Source: Tetrapisispora phaffii CBS 4417
Taxonomy: Eukaryota; Ascomycota; Saccharomycetes; Saccharomycetales; Saccharomycetaceae
Length of the DNA stretch: 64,000 nt
NCBI RefSeq assembly: GCF_000236905.1
Contig: NC_016523.1
Location: forward strand, 558,001-622,000
Direction: 5' to 3'
Shown: positions 51,950 through 61,853 of the stretch, in pieces
Layout: the number at the start of each line of letters is the position of its first letter
Position numbering within the stretch: position 1 is the stretch's first letter
The notes under the pieces: generated by a model
Seen by the model: only the letters and a program-made list of their open reading frames with translations
Databases searched by the model: none
What the model was told of the DNA's origin: nothing
Program-made: the position numbers and the translations under genes

Positions 51950-52774
51950 ATGTTGGTTAAATTTATTAAAATGAGATGGGCAACCGGTGGTGTTAATTAT
52001 AGTTATTTGCTGAGCACTGCTGATAAGACTAAATCCTGGTTAATTGATCCTGCAGAACCAGATGAAGTATTAGCAGCACTTTCGGATTCCCAAAAGAGAA
52101 GCGTTCAGGCCATTGTTAATACCCATCATCATTACGATCATGCTGGAGGTAACTCTAAAATATTGGATTCACTAGTACGCTTCAGTGGAAACAAAATTGC
52201 TGTTATTGGAAGTTCAACGGAATGTCAATCTGTCACAGATGTCACAGAGAATTTGAGGACTTATACATTAGGTTCCATAAATATATTATCCATTCGCACA
52301 CCTTGTCATACAAAAGACTCTGTTTGTTATTATGTTAATGATTCTGCTACAAAGGAAGAAGCAGTTTTTACAGGTGATACTTTATTCACAGCTGGATGTG
52401 GACGTTTTTTTGAAGGAACTGGTGCTGAGATGGACACAGCTCTAAACAAACTGTTGATTTCAAATATTGGAAAAGAAAATTTGACATCCACAAAAGTTTA
52501 TCCTGGACATGAGTATACAAAGAGCAACTGTAAATTTGTTCGTTCTATGATATATAAGAAAGAAGGAGATAATATTGCCTTTGATAGGTTAGAAAAGTTT
52601 GCCAACTCCAATGAAGTTACTACCGGTAATTTTACAATTCAGGATGAACTTGATTTTAATCCATTCATGAGACTACATGATCCATTAGTAAGGAATGCAG
52701 TTGGAGACACTAACTCGACATTTCCTGAAGCTAAGGTTATGGAAATTTTAAGAAAGCTAAAAAATTCTATGTGA
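51950..52774 (+). CDS. GLO2: Cytosolic glyoxalase II
   Basis: Hydroxyacylglutathione hydrolase, the second enzyme of methylglyoxal detoxification, yielding D-lactate and glutathione. The protein is 274 residues, the length of S. cerevisiae Glo2, and opens MLVKFIKMRW against MQVKSIKMRW. There is no mitochondrial extension as in Glo4. The metallo-beta-lactamase motif THHHYDH supplies H59, H61, D63 and H64. Further metal and active-site segments are RTPCHTKDSVCYY, FTGDTLFTAGCGRFFEGT and YPGHEYTKSNCKFV. It is the YDR272W (or YOR040W) equivalent. Its stop is 177 bp from that of RRP46, with which it converges. Confidence 0.96.
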   Translation: MLVKFIKMRWATGGVNYSYLLSTADKTKSWLIDPAEPDEVLAALSDSQKRSVQAIVNTHHHYDHAGGNSKILDSLVRFSGNKIAVIGSSTECQSVTDVTENLRTYTLGSINILSIRTPCHTKDSVCYYVNDSATKEEAVFTGDTLFTAGCGRFFEGTGAEMDTALNKLLISNIGKENLTSTKVYPGHEYTKSNCKFVRSMIYKKEGDNIAFDRLEKFANSNEVTTGNFTIQDELDFNPFMRLHDPLVRNAVGDTNSTFPEAKVMEILRKLKNSM

Positions 52775-52950
52775 TTACAAGAATTACTTTAAGCTCTCAT
52801 CAATGTCAAAACTATTTTTATGAAATAATATGTGTTTGCAATTATATTATTAAATTTTTATGCATTTTTGGAAATATGTACATATAGGTATATATGGTAG
52901 ATTATTTATTTTATAAATGTGTTTTTTCTTTGTTTTCATGATATAGTCAT

Positions 52951-53619
52951 TTATTGAATGATGTTAGAATCAACATTGTTTTGAATGACCTTTCTTAAAT
53001 CTTGCCCTAATGCTAGACAACTTTTTTCTCCTGTTTCTAGTACTTGAAACAGTTCCTTTTCATTAAAATCACCATTACTATCTAGTAGAAGAACATTATT
53101 AACGATATTCATCTCTTTGATTAGCTCAAGAGCTAAAATATGCACAGATCTAGAATTCAACAATTGTGCCCCTGTTGGATTTACTATTACTTCATTGTTT
53201 TGACTTATTACTAACGATATACTGCTCACAGTTGACTTTAGAGCAATCCCTGCATCTATCAATGCTAAGAACGCTGCATTAATGCAACAACTTAATTCTT
53301 TTTCTGAGAATTCATATTCACTCTCACCACTTTCTAAGATTTGGCAAGTGATTTGACATAATTGTCTTGGATATTGGTATAGTGTTATTATTGGAGTTAA
53401 AACTGAACGAAGTTTGTCCTCCATTAATTTTTCCCTAGTAGAAGAAACACCTTTAGCCGGGCGTATTATCACTTCTAATGCCAGTTGCGATGGCAATTCT
53501 TGTCTAGCTTTGGGTTCAATAGGGCCTGTGACGGAACATAACACTTTAGTATCATTCCATTCCACTTGGGAAGATCCATCAACATGAGTTAGAACACCAC
53601 ACACAGCTTCAATTGACAT
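52951..53619 (-). CDS. RRP46: Exosome subunit Rrp46
   Basis: RNase PH-fold, catalytically inactive ring subunit of the RNA exosome, which processes and degrades RNA in nucleus and cytoplasm. The protein is 222 residues (S. cerevisiae 223). The RNase PH fold is recognisable: LTHVDGSSQVEWNDTKVLCSVTGPIEPKARQELPSQLALEVIIRPAKG near 11-58, LCQITCQILESGE near 86-98, and CCINAAFLALIDAGIALKS near 110-128. It is the YGR095C equivalent, next to PIS1 (YPR113W), reflecting interleaving of duplicate regions. Confidence 0.95.
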   Translation of the reverse strand: MSIEAVCGVLTHVDGSSQVEWNDTKVLCSVTGPIEPKARQELPSQLALEVIIRPAKGVSSTREKLMEDKLRSVLTPIITLYQYPRQLCQITCQILESGESEYEFSEKELSCCINAAFLALIDAGIALKSTVSSISLVISQNNEVIVNPTGAQLLNSRSVHILALELIKEMNIVNNVLLLDSNGDFNEKELFQVLETGEKSCLALGQDLRKVIQNNVDSNIIQ

Positions 53620-54127
53620 TTTTTATTTTATTAAAATTCGTTGTTTATTTTTTTGTCTCCAAGATTGATTAAACTAAAGCGAACCAGATCCTTAACCAAA
53701 TACTTGTTTCTTTAAGGTACAATCGGTCTATATTAAATATAATGACCTATATTTATATATAAGCTTTACTAACTTTACTATTCATCCAGATGTGATGAGA
53801 TGAGATAAACTATTTCAGTTTACAATGTTCATATTATACTACTGTAAGATTAAAGTTTTCACATTTTCAAGAGAGACTGTGTGTGCGCTCGTTGGAATTT
53901 TTAACCTTTTAAAAATATCTTTATATGGTCACGTGCAGGTCTTCTAAAAAAATAAAAGTTACCAGTAAACCTCTACTCTAATCATTTCGAGACAGCTAAG
54001 GGGGTAGTTAATACTTAAATGATATAATTGTTGACGTTAACAGTTCTCATGTTCATTTATTCAGAATCATAAGTTGTTTATTAGCGACTTTTTGATAAAT
54101 ATCCATAAGCAAGAGAACAATTAAATT
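53620..54127. other. RRP46-PIS1 divergent promoter
   Basis: A 508-bp bidirectional promoter with one CACGTG box at 53930-53935, about 190 bp before the PIS1 ATG. No other clear element. Confidence 0.5.
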
Positions 54128-54775
54128 ATGGCGTATTCGGAACCAAGAGATATTTTCAGATATATCCCTAATAAAATAGGGTATCTACGAGTTGTTACAG
54201 CTTTAATATCATTTATTACAATGACCAATTACCCATTGATCACTGTATTTTTCTATGGTATGTCGTGTCTGTTAGACGCAGTAGATGGGTTTTTAGCTAG
54301 AAAATATAATCAGTGTAGTAAATTTGGGGCTGTCTTGGATATGGTCGCTGATAGATCTACAACATCTGCTCTGATATGTTGGTTGTCTTCAGTATATCCA
54401 CGACAAATTATAATCTTCCAAGTGTTATTAGCATTAGATTTATCCAGTCATTACATGCATATGAATGCGAGTTTACAATCAGGTAGAGAGTCTCATAAAT
54501 CTGTTGATGAAAATTCATCGAAAATTTTGTATTTTTATTACAGTAGGAGAGATGTACTATTTTGCGTATGTGCATTCAATGAATTGTTCTACCTTGGATT
54601 ATATTTGATGCACTTTCACAAGCTTTTAACAACTATTGGTAAATATATAGTGATACTTTGTTTTCCAGGTTTTGCATTTAAACAATATGCAAATATGATC
54701 CAATTGATAAGGGCAAGTTATATTTTAGCACAAATTGATTCAGATGACGTAAACCAAACCGTTGCCGATGTTTAA
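54128..54775 (+). CDS. PIS1: Phosphatidylinositol synthase
   Basis: Integral ER membrane enzyme that joins CDP-diacylglycerol and myo-inositol to give phosphatidylinositol; essential in yeast. The protein is 215 residues (S. cerevisiae 220). The CDP-alcohol phosphatidyltransferase signature is complete: D50, D53-G54, A57-R58, G67, D71 and D75 (LLDAVDGFLARKY, then FGAVLDMVADR). Hydrophobic segments cover about 20-50, 85-105, 140-165 and 170-190. It is the YPR113W equivalent and is followed by the YPR114W equivalent in the same orientation. Confidence 0.97.
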   Translation: MAYSEPRDIFRYIPNKIGYLRVVTALISFITMTNYPLITVFFYGMSCLLDAVDGFLARKYNQCSKFGAVLDMVADRSTTSALICWLSSVYPRQIIIFQVLLALDLSSHYMHMNASLQSGRESHKSVDENSSKILYFYYSRRDVLFCVCAFNELFYLGLYLMHFHKLLTTIGKYIVILCFPGFAFKQYANMIQLIRASYILAQIDSDDVNQTVADV

Positions 54776-55697
54776 ATAAGGATATTTCATTGAACAGTGT
54801 AAGCAGTGTATGTCTTCCTGTTTACAACCACATACGTATATATATATATATATATATATGCATGCACACAGGAAACTTAGATTACTATAATTTTAATTAA
54901 GATGTGTAATTAACAAATAGTGTAAATTGTATAAAGACGCCATCGTAGTAGAAATGTGTAAACCAAAACGCATTACATAGCGTATGTCGTTCAACCTGTT
55001 TCCAATATTCTGTAATGTATGGTTGTTATTTTTAATTATTTCATAAACACACACAGACATATATACAGATATTCAAGTGATTAAATTGTTTAAAAGTTTC
55101 GAAATTTAGTTGTTTTTTCAGTTCCTAACCCGTAAGTATGCCCTACTTCGGAAATTAAAAAGCAACAATTAACAGGTTCGAAATCGAGAGATTCAGTATC
55201 CTCCTCATCAGACTTATATCTTCGAAGAGAGGACAAGAGGGCAGTTCAGTCTAGGCTGAAGGAAAGTAACTAACATACATATATTGTATCTCGAGAATTC
55301 TTCGATATGTTTGTTTGATAGTATAGAATATATGTTTTAGTAAATATACACACGTACACACTTTTTCTCTCTTTTTTCGTTAATTGTTTCTTTGTGAAGA
55401 GGACTGAGCATGTCGCAACGATCGTTTCAGTATTTGATATCCTTTTCCCCTGCGATCTTTTAATTCAAATGCGATTATTTCCTCTATTGACAAGATCTGA
55501 GATGACCTTAAAAAGATGCTTTCTAACAAACGAAACTTTATATAATCTCTTTCTTCTAGTATTCTCCTGGTTTAGTATATAAATGAGTTAGAAATTATAG
55601 AAATATTATTATATATTGAGCTTTTCATTATAGGTTGGCTCATCATAAATAAGAGACTAAGGCATACGACAGAGTATAATAGATAAAAACTAACATA
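54776..55697. other. Spacer between PIS1 and the TLC-domain gene
   Basis: About 920 bp. It contains a (TA)11 microsatellite at about 54,837-54,858. A GGTTCGA near 55,175 mimics a tRNA B box but lacks a pairing stem. A 62-codon frame on the plus strand (55394-55582) resembles nothing known. Confidence 0.5.
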
Positions 55698-56603
55698 ATG
55701 GACTTTGTAGTTAACGGAGTAGTGGAGTTGCCACAACCTGGTTTCTTTAATGAAACGATTATTCCTTTTTTGATGGAAAATAATGTTATTCAATCAGAAA
55801 GAATCGCTGCAAATTTGCATTCTATATTTTACATTTCAATCTTCTATCATTTATGGTTTTTATTTGGTACTCAAATAATGTTCCCAAAGATTGCTAATCT
55901 ATTATTTGACAAAAAAGATGAAACTTTGACTGACAAGAAAAAATACAATGCTCTAATGATTCAAAGTGGTATTCATTTAGTTTCTTTCGTTCAGGCAATC
56001 ATTGTATTATATCTATCCTTAAAATGTATGTTATATGATGAAGAATATTATCAAGTATACACGGATTCGTTTTCAAGAATCTTTGGTAGCATAAGGGCAA
56101 CAGAAGTGATCTGTGTCTATGCAATCGGCTATTTTGTTTGGGATATTTATATTTCAAGTAGATACTCTGAATTGCCATTCATTCTTCATGGAATCATCTC
56201 CACTGTAGTGTATGTCATTGGACTAAAACCATCTATCCAATACTATGCTCCAGTTTTCTTAATGTTTGAATTAAGTAATCCATCATTGAATATCAGATGG
56301 TTCCTAATGAAATATTTCCCTAACCAAAAATCCCTTTTAACTGCGAACAATTTAATGTTGATGGTTATTTTCTTTTTCTGTAGAATTGCATGGGGCTGGT
56401 TGCAAATTGGGAAACTATGCTACGATTATTACATGACAATGGATCAACCAGGCGTCAATCAATTAGACACCATCATTATTGTCGGTGGCAATTTAGTACT
56501 AGACGTATTAAACATCGTTTGGTTCCGCAGTATGTTACTTGCAGCCATTAAAGTACTCAAACAGAAGTTTGTGAACAAAAAAGAAAACTCTAAGAGAGAT
56601 TAG
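55698..56603 (+). CDS. TLC-domain membrane protein (YPR114W-like)
   Basis: Multi-pass membrane protein of the TRAM/LAG1/CLN8 superfamily; the S. cerevisiae counterpart YPR114W (315 aa) has no established function. The protein is 301 residues. Hydrophobic segments appear near 39-56, 87-110, 138-155, 160-180, 182-200, 213-232 and 256-280. TLC-type residues include HLWFLFGTQIMFP, SGIHLVSFVQAIIVLYLSL, RATEVICVYAIGYFVWDIYISSRY and LFELSNPSLNIRWFLMKYFP. A basic tail (KKENSKRD) ends it. The neighbours PIS1 and ASK10/RGC1 on either side, all in one direction, match YPR113W-YPR114W-YPR115W. Confidence 0.9.
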   Translation: MDFVVNGVVELPQPGFFNETIIPFLMENNVIQSERIAANLHSIFYISIFYHLWFLFGTQIMFPKIANLLFDKKDETLTDKKKYNALMIQSGIHLVSFVQAIIVLYLSLKCMLYDEEYYQVYTDSFSRIFGSIRATEVICVYAIGYFVWDIYISSRYSELPFILHGIISTVVYVIGLKPSIQYYAPVFLMFELSNPSLNIRWFLMKYFPNQKSLLTANNLMLMVIFFFCRIAWGWLQIGKLCYDYYMTMDQPGVNQLDTIIIVGGNLVLDVLNIVWFRSMLLAAIKVLKQKFVNKKENSKRD

Positions 56604-58177
56604 ATTATGTGAGGTACAGTCTTAAATAACAATTCTTCACATAACAGTATAATGACGTTTACATGATTTCTTCTATTGACATGTTGCAGGCAAGAGAATG
56701 TAAAAAAGCAAAAAAAAAGAAGACTAATTCCAAGACATCACTAGATACTATTTATACATAGACATATATTATTGAGTTTCGACATTAATAGAATATAATT
56801 GTATTATTATCTTATTGGCAACAGTTCCCACTAACCAATCTTAAAAGCAGCCTCTAAAGATTTGAATTTAAAACAAGAATTCAAGATTATTTTTCTATTA
56901 TAATTGGGAAACTACTAATTTTATTACAAAAACATCTCAAAAGGAAGAAATTAAAGCCAAATTTGTCCCACACAAGGGACTTTTTATTAATAAAAATGCG
57001 TATTCCGATTTTTAGTTTTTGAAAACCGAAGGACTCTCCCTCTCTAACAAGATTCCTAAAAAGATACTTGAAATCATCAATTTCAGTACATTGTTAGCAT
57101 CTACCTTAACAGGTGAAGAATGAAACGTATTTACACACACACACATTTCGGCTCATATAAACACACCATCTCATATGAACTTTGCCGATACGTGAATGTT
57201 TGTTAAGGGTCCTTTCCGTCATCAATACTTGAAACTTGCTCACACTAACAATGGCAAAGCTAATCAAGTGCATTGCTTATTGATAATTGCTACATTTTCA
57301 TATAGGTAGTCCACATTTCTATAAGTACATTACTTAACTATCTTGTTATTTGAACTGTCATCCAACAAAAGAATTCATGGCTACTGCATCAAAAACCAAA
57401 AAGATAAGCATACCTACGTACATACGCAAGAGACATTCCTCTCGTAAATCACATCGCCACCGTAATCATTCCACAACCACAATACATGACCTTACTAACT
57501 GCATATCCAGCAGAAAAGACGGTTAGCTGCTTCATCTTCAAGTGTTACAACTTCAATGAAGGTCTGGTCTTGCGTGCTACATCTTGTATGACATGATTGA
57601 TGTATCCATTATCTTCTGTATTACGACGAAAAGACCTTCAGAGGAGGGACAAAAAGATGCGAGAGCGCTTCTTTCGAGAAAAGAAACAAGCAGTATGGCG
57701 GCACTCGAGAAAAAAATGAGAATGAAAATTGAAAATAAAAAAAAAGAAAGAAAGGATATACACATTTACGTAACTACAACCTTGAAAGAAATTTCATTAA
57801 GATAGTTTAAATTATTATCATTTCTTCTAAAATTAACTCAACATCTAAGATGTTTAACTTATTACGTTGATCAGATCTCTTTTCTCTTCTTGTTTCATTC
57901 AATGTTGTTTAATCATTTTAGCATTTCATTTATATATATGTCTATATGTGTTAGTAAAAATGAATAGTAGTATTTCTTTCGTCGAAAAGGTAAAATTAAT
58001 ACAATATAAGCATTTACGTAACTTATCGGCATCTTTACCCTTAACCTTTTGTTATATCCAGAAACAAAACAAGAACAACTAAAAGGATCGTTGTACTCTG
58101 TTATCAAGGAAATATCTATCTTAAGTTTGTGTTTTTTTGATAATTTATAATTGAATGGAATTGAATTGAATTTAGCA
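56604..58177. other. ASK10 upstream region with small upstream frames
   Basis: About 1.6 kb. Near 57,130-57,140 there is a short CA run. Small frames at 57584-57805 and 57577-57765 overlap on opposite strands and look fortuitous. Closer to the gene, an ATG at 57959 opens a 41-codon frame ending at 58082. A second ATG at 58155 opens a four-residue frame (MELN) ending at 58169, nine bases before the ASK10 ATG. Both could be upstream frames if included in the mRNA. Confidence 0.5.
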
Positions 58178-61100
58178 ATGTCTGATTACTTTTCCTTGGA
58201 TGTTCCAAAGAATCCCGATCCTTTGCTGACTCCATCTCAGATTCTGGATCAACCTTTGATCACAGCTAGTGATTTAATCACTAGCTGTGAAGAAAATGAA
58301 ATTCACGCCGGACAAGGCCCTACTCAACAAGACAATAATGACCATCCTCAAAACCAGTATGATCCAAATGAGAGAAGAAGTAGCGTTCCAAATGTACGTT
58401 ATAATCCATTGATGTACGGTGCCGATAGCTCGTTACCAAATTTAAGTGAAGGAGGGAATTCTTATCAACAGCATGCAAGAAACTCTTCCTTACCACAAAG
58501 CACCTTTAACTATTCGTTAAACAATGGCTCAAGTACATTAACTCCTCAGTTTAATGCGGACATGAATTTGAATTCAACAGAGCCTTCGCTTTTTAAAGAT
58601 TTAGCAACCGAGTCTATGTCGCTGAATACGTCAGCTTTGATTGATAAAATGAATTACACAAACAACGCAGTTTCGAAGGAAAATAAAGATTATATTTTGC
58701 CAAGATCTCATAGAAGTTCTCCTTTTTATACCACTGTTCCAATCCCAAAACCAGTTAAAATATCTGAAAACGATTCCGTATCAGGATCTGAAGGTTATGC
58801 AGAAGATGAAATTTATGATGAGAGTAATCATTTCGTTAAAGAATATCCAACGGTTTTACTAGCCGATAGATTTTATAAATGGGGAAAAATTTTGAAGGCT
58901 CTTTGCTTCTATTTGAAAGAGGTTGCTTATTCTCAAGAAGAATTTGCAAGAATCAATACACAATTAAAAGATTCTGTCAAATTTAAATTCTTAACTGATT
59001 TAGATGAGACAACAAACTCATTCGTCGATCCTTTAACCACTAAACAATTGACTAAGAAACAACAACCAATCACGTTAGCCGAACAGAAAAAATTAAAGAA
59101 CCCAAATGCAAAGGCTGTAGAATATGTTGAAGTTCCTGGATCAGCCTCTGCTGCTACAGGTTCAAGTGCTGCCCTGATTAACCATGATTTTAATTCTGCC
59201 TTAGCTGCTTCAGGGTTCATGAAGTTTGGTTCAGGATCTGTCCAAGATTTGCAGATAATCCTGAAAAAATATCATTTATCTCAAGCTAGTCAACAATACA
59301 AAATTTCTAAAGAAATCACTACCAATATCATTCCAAAATTACTTGACTTGAGAAAGGATCTTAAAATTAAAGTTAGAGATATCAAACAACTGCATGACAA
59401 TTTTAAAACTAATATCAGTGACCATATCACAATTACATCTCAGTTATTACATAAGTACATTGCCGCTTGCAAAGTTGTTCAAAGCCCAAAATATAATACA
59501 AGGGTTCAAAAAATTAAACCAAAACATGATCCATTTTTGTTGAAGTTACAGTTGGATTTACAATTAAAAAGACAGTTAAAAGAAGAAAACTATCTAAGAG
59601 AAGCTTTTATCAACATACAAACAGCAGGTTTAAAGCTTAGAAAAATAGTTTATTCTAAAATCCAAGACACACTACAGTCATATTCTATTTTGATTGGTTC
59701 AGAGGCTCAATTAATGCTAAAAAACCTTTGTCAAGAATTACACACTGGTATTTGTTCTAACCCTCCTGCAGTTGAATGGGATCAATTCGTTGCATGCCAT
59801 ACAAAGGGTTTGATGAATTGGAGTTCAGTTGATCCAATCCCTTCCGAAAGACAAGTTAGTGACATCGATTACCCTAGAAGAAAATCACCATTAGGTAAAT
59901 GTGTCAAATCTGGGTACTTGAAATTCAAAAAAGACGATTTGAAGGTATCAGATGGTTATTTTGTTCTTACAGCCAATTTTTTACACGAATTTAAGAGTAG
60001 TAATTTATACAAAAGTGGAAACCATTCAACAACGACATCTCTCCAGAGTCAAAAAAATACAAAAGCTGCCACTCCTAAGTCAAGCAAGAGTAGTAAAAAT
60101 AAAGCCCAAACTGGAAATTTACCTAATGCAATTCCAACAACTAGTAAGAAAAAGACATTAAGTCCAAATTTTAGTATTCCATTAGATTTATGTACTCTTG
60201 TGGAAAGTACTGATAGGAAATTAGTATTGCGTGCTCCTTCAATTGTTCCAGAAACCGTTGAAGTTGCAACACATGCATCCGAGAAGACTCATATTCTACC
60301 TAGCGATATTCATCTTGAGCATGGTAAAATTTCAGGTAACTTTGCTCCTCATATATCTAAAGATAAAAAGTCAGGAAAAGCTAGTGGATTTGCTAAATTT
60401 TTGAGGGGTCCTACTCATCATAAGAATAAAAGCTCCAGCTCATCTAAGACACAACAACAACAAGCTAAAGTTGCCGCTCAACATGCTGCTAATGTTTCTC
60501 TAGAACCTAGATTATGGACATTTACTCTTGAAGAAGATGTTCCAACAGCTCAGGATCTTAAGTATTTCCGGAAATGGGTAACTGACATTAAACGTTTGTT
60601 ATCATTTAAAAATGTCGCCGAAAGAGCTGAATTTATTGAAGAATGTTCCATTAAGAATAGGGCAGGTTTACCTCATCCAATGTTGTCGAGAAGTTCATCT
60701 ACGGGTTTCGTGCATAGTAATTCATCTTCAATTCCTGATTTTAATGATCCATCAAAGGCATATATCAATTCAGTAACTCAAAGCTCCTTGAACATTCCTG
60801 ATTCTAGAAATGCATCCAGTGGTCATGTTGATAATTCATTTTTAATGTCGCCGATGTTAGACGATAAAGGTAACTTAATCAGTCCCAATAGGCCATCTTC
60901 TATCATTCAATCTATCCAGAACGCTAGTATATCAAGTAGAGTTCCACAACAATTTCAGTTAGATTCTTCCGTTTTGAAGACAAAGAGAAGTACTCCAAAT
61001 TTTTCATCGGTTACACCTAATAGACAACCCTCTGACGACAGTAATGGTGGTTACTTTGCGCTTCCTTTATCTCACCAAAGATCCATCTCAAATCCTACTT

Positions 61101-61666
61101 CACCACCCTATCTAGAGAGGCTAGAAAAAAAGATTTCAGGAGCATCAAGTATATCTAATATGAATGTTAGTTCAAACTCATCTGCTATTATACCTAATTT
61201 TAAAAGTATCAATAGTAACTCAGTTCCTGTCAGTGCGGAAAGTGGAAACGAAGATGTAAATAGGATCCCAGCCATGAAGGTGAATGATCAACATGTTCCA
61301 TTGCATCCTCCTAATTTTCAAAGAAGTACAAGTGCTTCTAGTCTTCCAACTTCTAAAGCAACTGGAGAAAATGAACCCTCATCAACTGGGTTGTATAAGA
61401 ATAGCAATACCAGTGGACATAGTTTGAGTGCAATTCCTAGCGCTGCTGCTACCAGCAGAGTTGCAAATACACGAAAACACAAAAAGAATGTTTCCTTCAG
61501 TTCTTTAAGCAGTTTGAAATTCTCAAAGAGATCTTCAACAGCTTTAGGACCTTTTTATAATGAACAAATGATGCATAACGGTATAGAAGAGCACGATGAC
61601 GATGATGCAGATCATATTCCACATACAGGTAAAACAGTTAAACTATCTCAATCTTTGTATTCGTAA
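58178..61666 (+). CDS. ASK10: Regulator of the Fps1 glycerol channel (Ask10/Rgc1)
   Basis: PH-domain-containing regulator that opens the aquaglyceroporin Fps1 and is phosphorylated by stress kinases; Ask10 (YGR097W, 1146 aa) and Rgc1 (YPR115W, 1083 aa) are duplicates. From the ATG at 58178 (MSDYFSLD) the protein has 1162 residues; an open stretch back to 58151 begins with TTG. The conserved core starts near 220 (VKEYPTVLLADRFYKWGKILKALCFYLKEVAY). It continues through FGSGSVQDLQIILKKYH and KHDPFLLKLQLDLQLKRQL to a split PH-like region (about 575-830). The C-terminal third is Ser/Asn-rich, ending RKHKKNVSFSSLSSLKFSKR and TVKLSQSLYS, as in Ask10. Confidence 0.93.
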   Translation: MSDYFSLDVPKNPDPLLTPSQILDQPLITASDLITSCEENEIHAGQGPTQQDNNDHPQNQYDPNERRSSVPNVRYNPLMYGADSSLPNLSEGGNSYQQHARNSSLPQSTFNYSLNNGSSTLTPQFNADMNLNSTEPSLFKDLATESMSLNTSALIDKMNYTNNAVSKENKDYILPRSHRSSPFYTTVPIPKPVKISENDSVSGSEGYAEDEIYDESNHFVKEYPTVLLADRFYKWGKILKALCFYLKEVAYSQEEFARINTQLKDSVKFKFLTDLDETTNSFVDPLTTKQLTKKQQPITLAEQKKLKNPNAKAVEYVEVPGSASAATGSSAALINHDFNSALAASGFMKFGSGSVQDLQIILKKYHLSQASQQYKISKEITTNIIPKLLDLRKDLKIKVRDIKQLHDNFKTNISDHITITSQLLHKYIAACKVVQSPKYNTRVQKIKPKHDPFLLKLQLDLQLKRQLKEENYLREAFINIQTAGLKLRKIVYSKIQDTLQSYSILIGSEAQLMLKNLCQELHTGICSNPPAVEWDQFVACHTKGLMNWSSVDPIPSERQVSDIDYPRRKSPLGKCVKSGYLKFKKDDLKVSDGYFVLTANFLHEFKSSNLYKSGNHSTTTSLQSQKNTKAATPKSSKSSKNKAQTGNLPNAIPTTSKKKTLSPNFSIPLDLCTLVESTDRKLVLRAPSIVPETVEVATHASEKTHILPSDIHLEHGKISGNFAPHISKDKKSGKASGFAKFLRGPTHHKNKSSSSSKTQQQQAKVAAQHAANVSLEPRLWTFTLEEDVPTAQDLKYFRKWVTDIKRLLSFKNVAERAEFIEECSIKNRAGLPHPMLSRSSSTGFVHSNSSSIPDFNDPSKAYINSVTQSSLNIPDSRNASSGHVDNSFLMSPMLDDKGNLISPNRPSSIIQSIQNASISSRVPQQFQLDSSVLKTKRSTPNFSSVTPNRQPSDDSNGGYFALPLSHQRSISNPTSPPYLERLEKKISGASSISNMNVSSNSSAIIPNFKSINSNSVPVSAESGNEDVNRIPAMKVNDQHVPLHPPNFQRSTSASSLPTSKATGENEPSSTGLYKNSNTSGHSLSAIPSAAATSRVANTRKHKKNVSFSSLSSLKFSKRSSTALGPFYNEQMMHNGIEEHDDDDADHIPHTGKTVKLSQSLYS
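58260..58290. repeat. 31-bp near-perfect palindrome inside ASK10
   Basis: TCACAGCTAGTGATT (58260-58274), one central T, then AATCACTAGCTGTGA (58276-58290), the exact reverse complement. It starts 82 nt into the ASK10 coding sequence and encodes ITASDLITSCE. In mRNA it could form a stem of up to about 14 pairs. Confidence 0.95.
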
Positions 61667-61853
61667 ACTGAGAAGGTAAAACTTCGAATTTTGGCAATCT
61701 GATCCATATATATTAACTATATGACATTGATAATAATAACTCATAATGATATTTAATGTTTTTTACTTTAGAAAATCCTAAACAGATCCTAAATATTCAG
61801 ATTTATTTATGTCTTGATTAATTGAATATAGATTATTTATTTGAAATGTATCG

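Noticed and set aside
55140..55165. Second CDEIII-like sequence (TTTCCGAAG on the minus strand)
   Set aside because: The flanking DNA on the CDEII side is not strongly AT-rich and the core has a mismatch.
57577..57805. Opposed 62- and 73-codon frames upstream of ASK10
   Set aside because: They are mirror shadows of one purine-rich stretch; Lys/Glu-rich in one direction and Phe/Ser-rich in the other, as expected of low complexity.
58151..58177. Longer ASK10 start
   Set aside because: It begins with TTG; the ATG at 58178 gives MSDYF, the same opening as Ask10.
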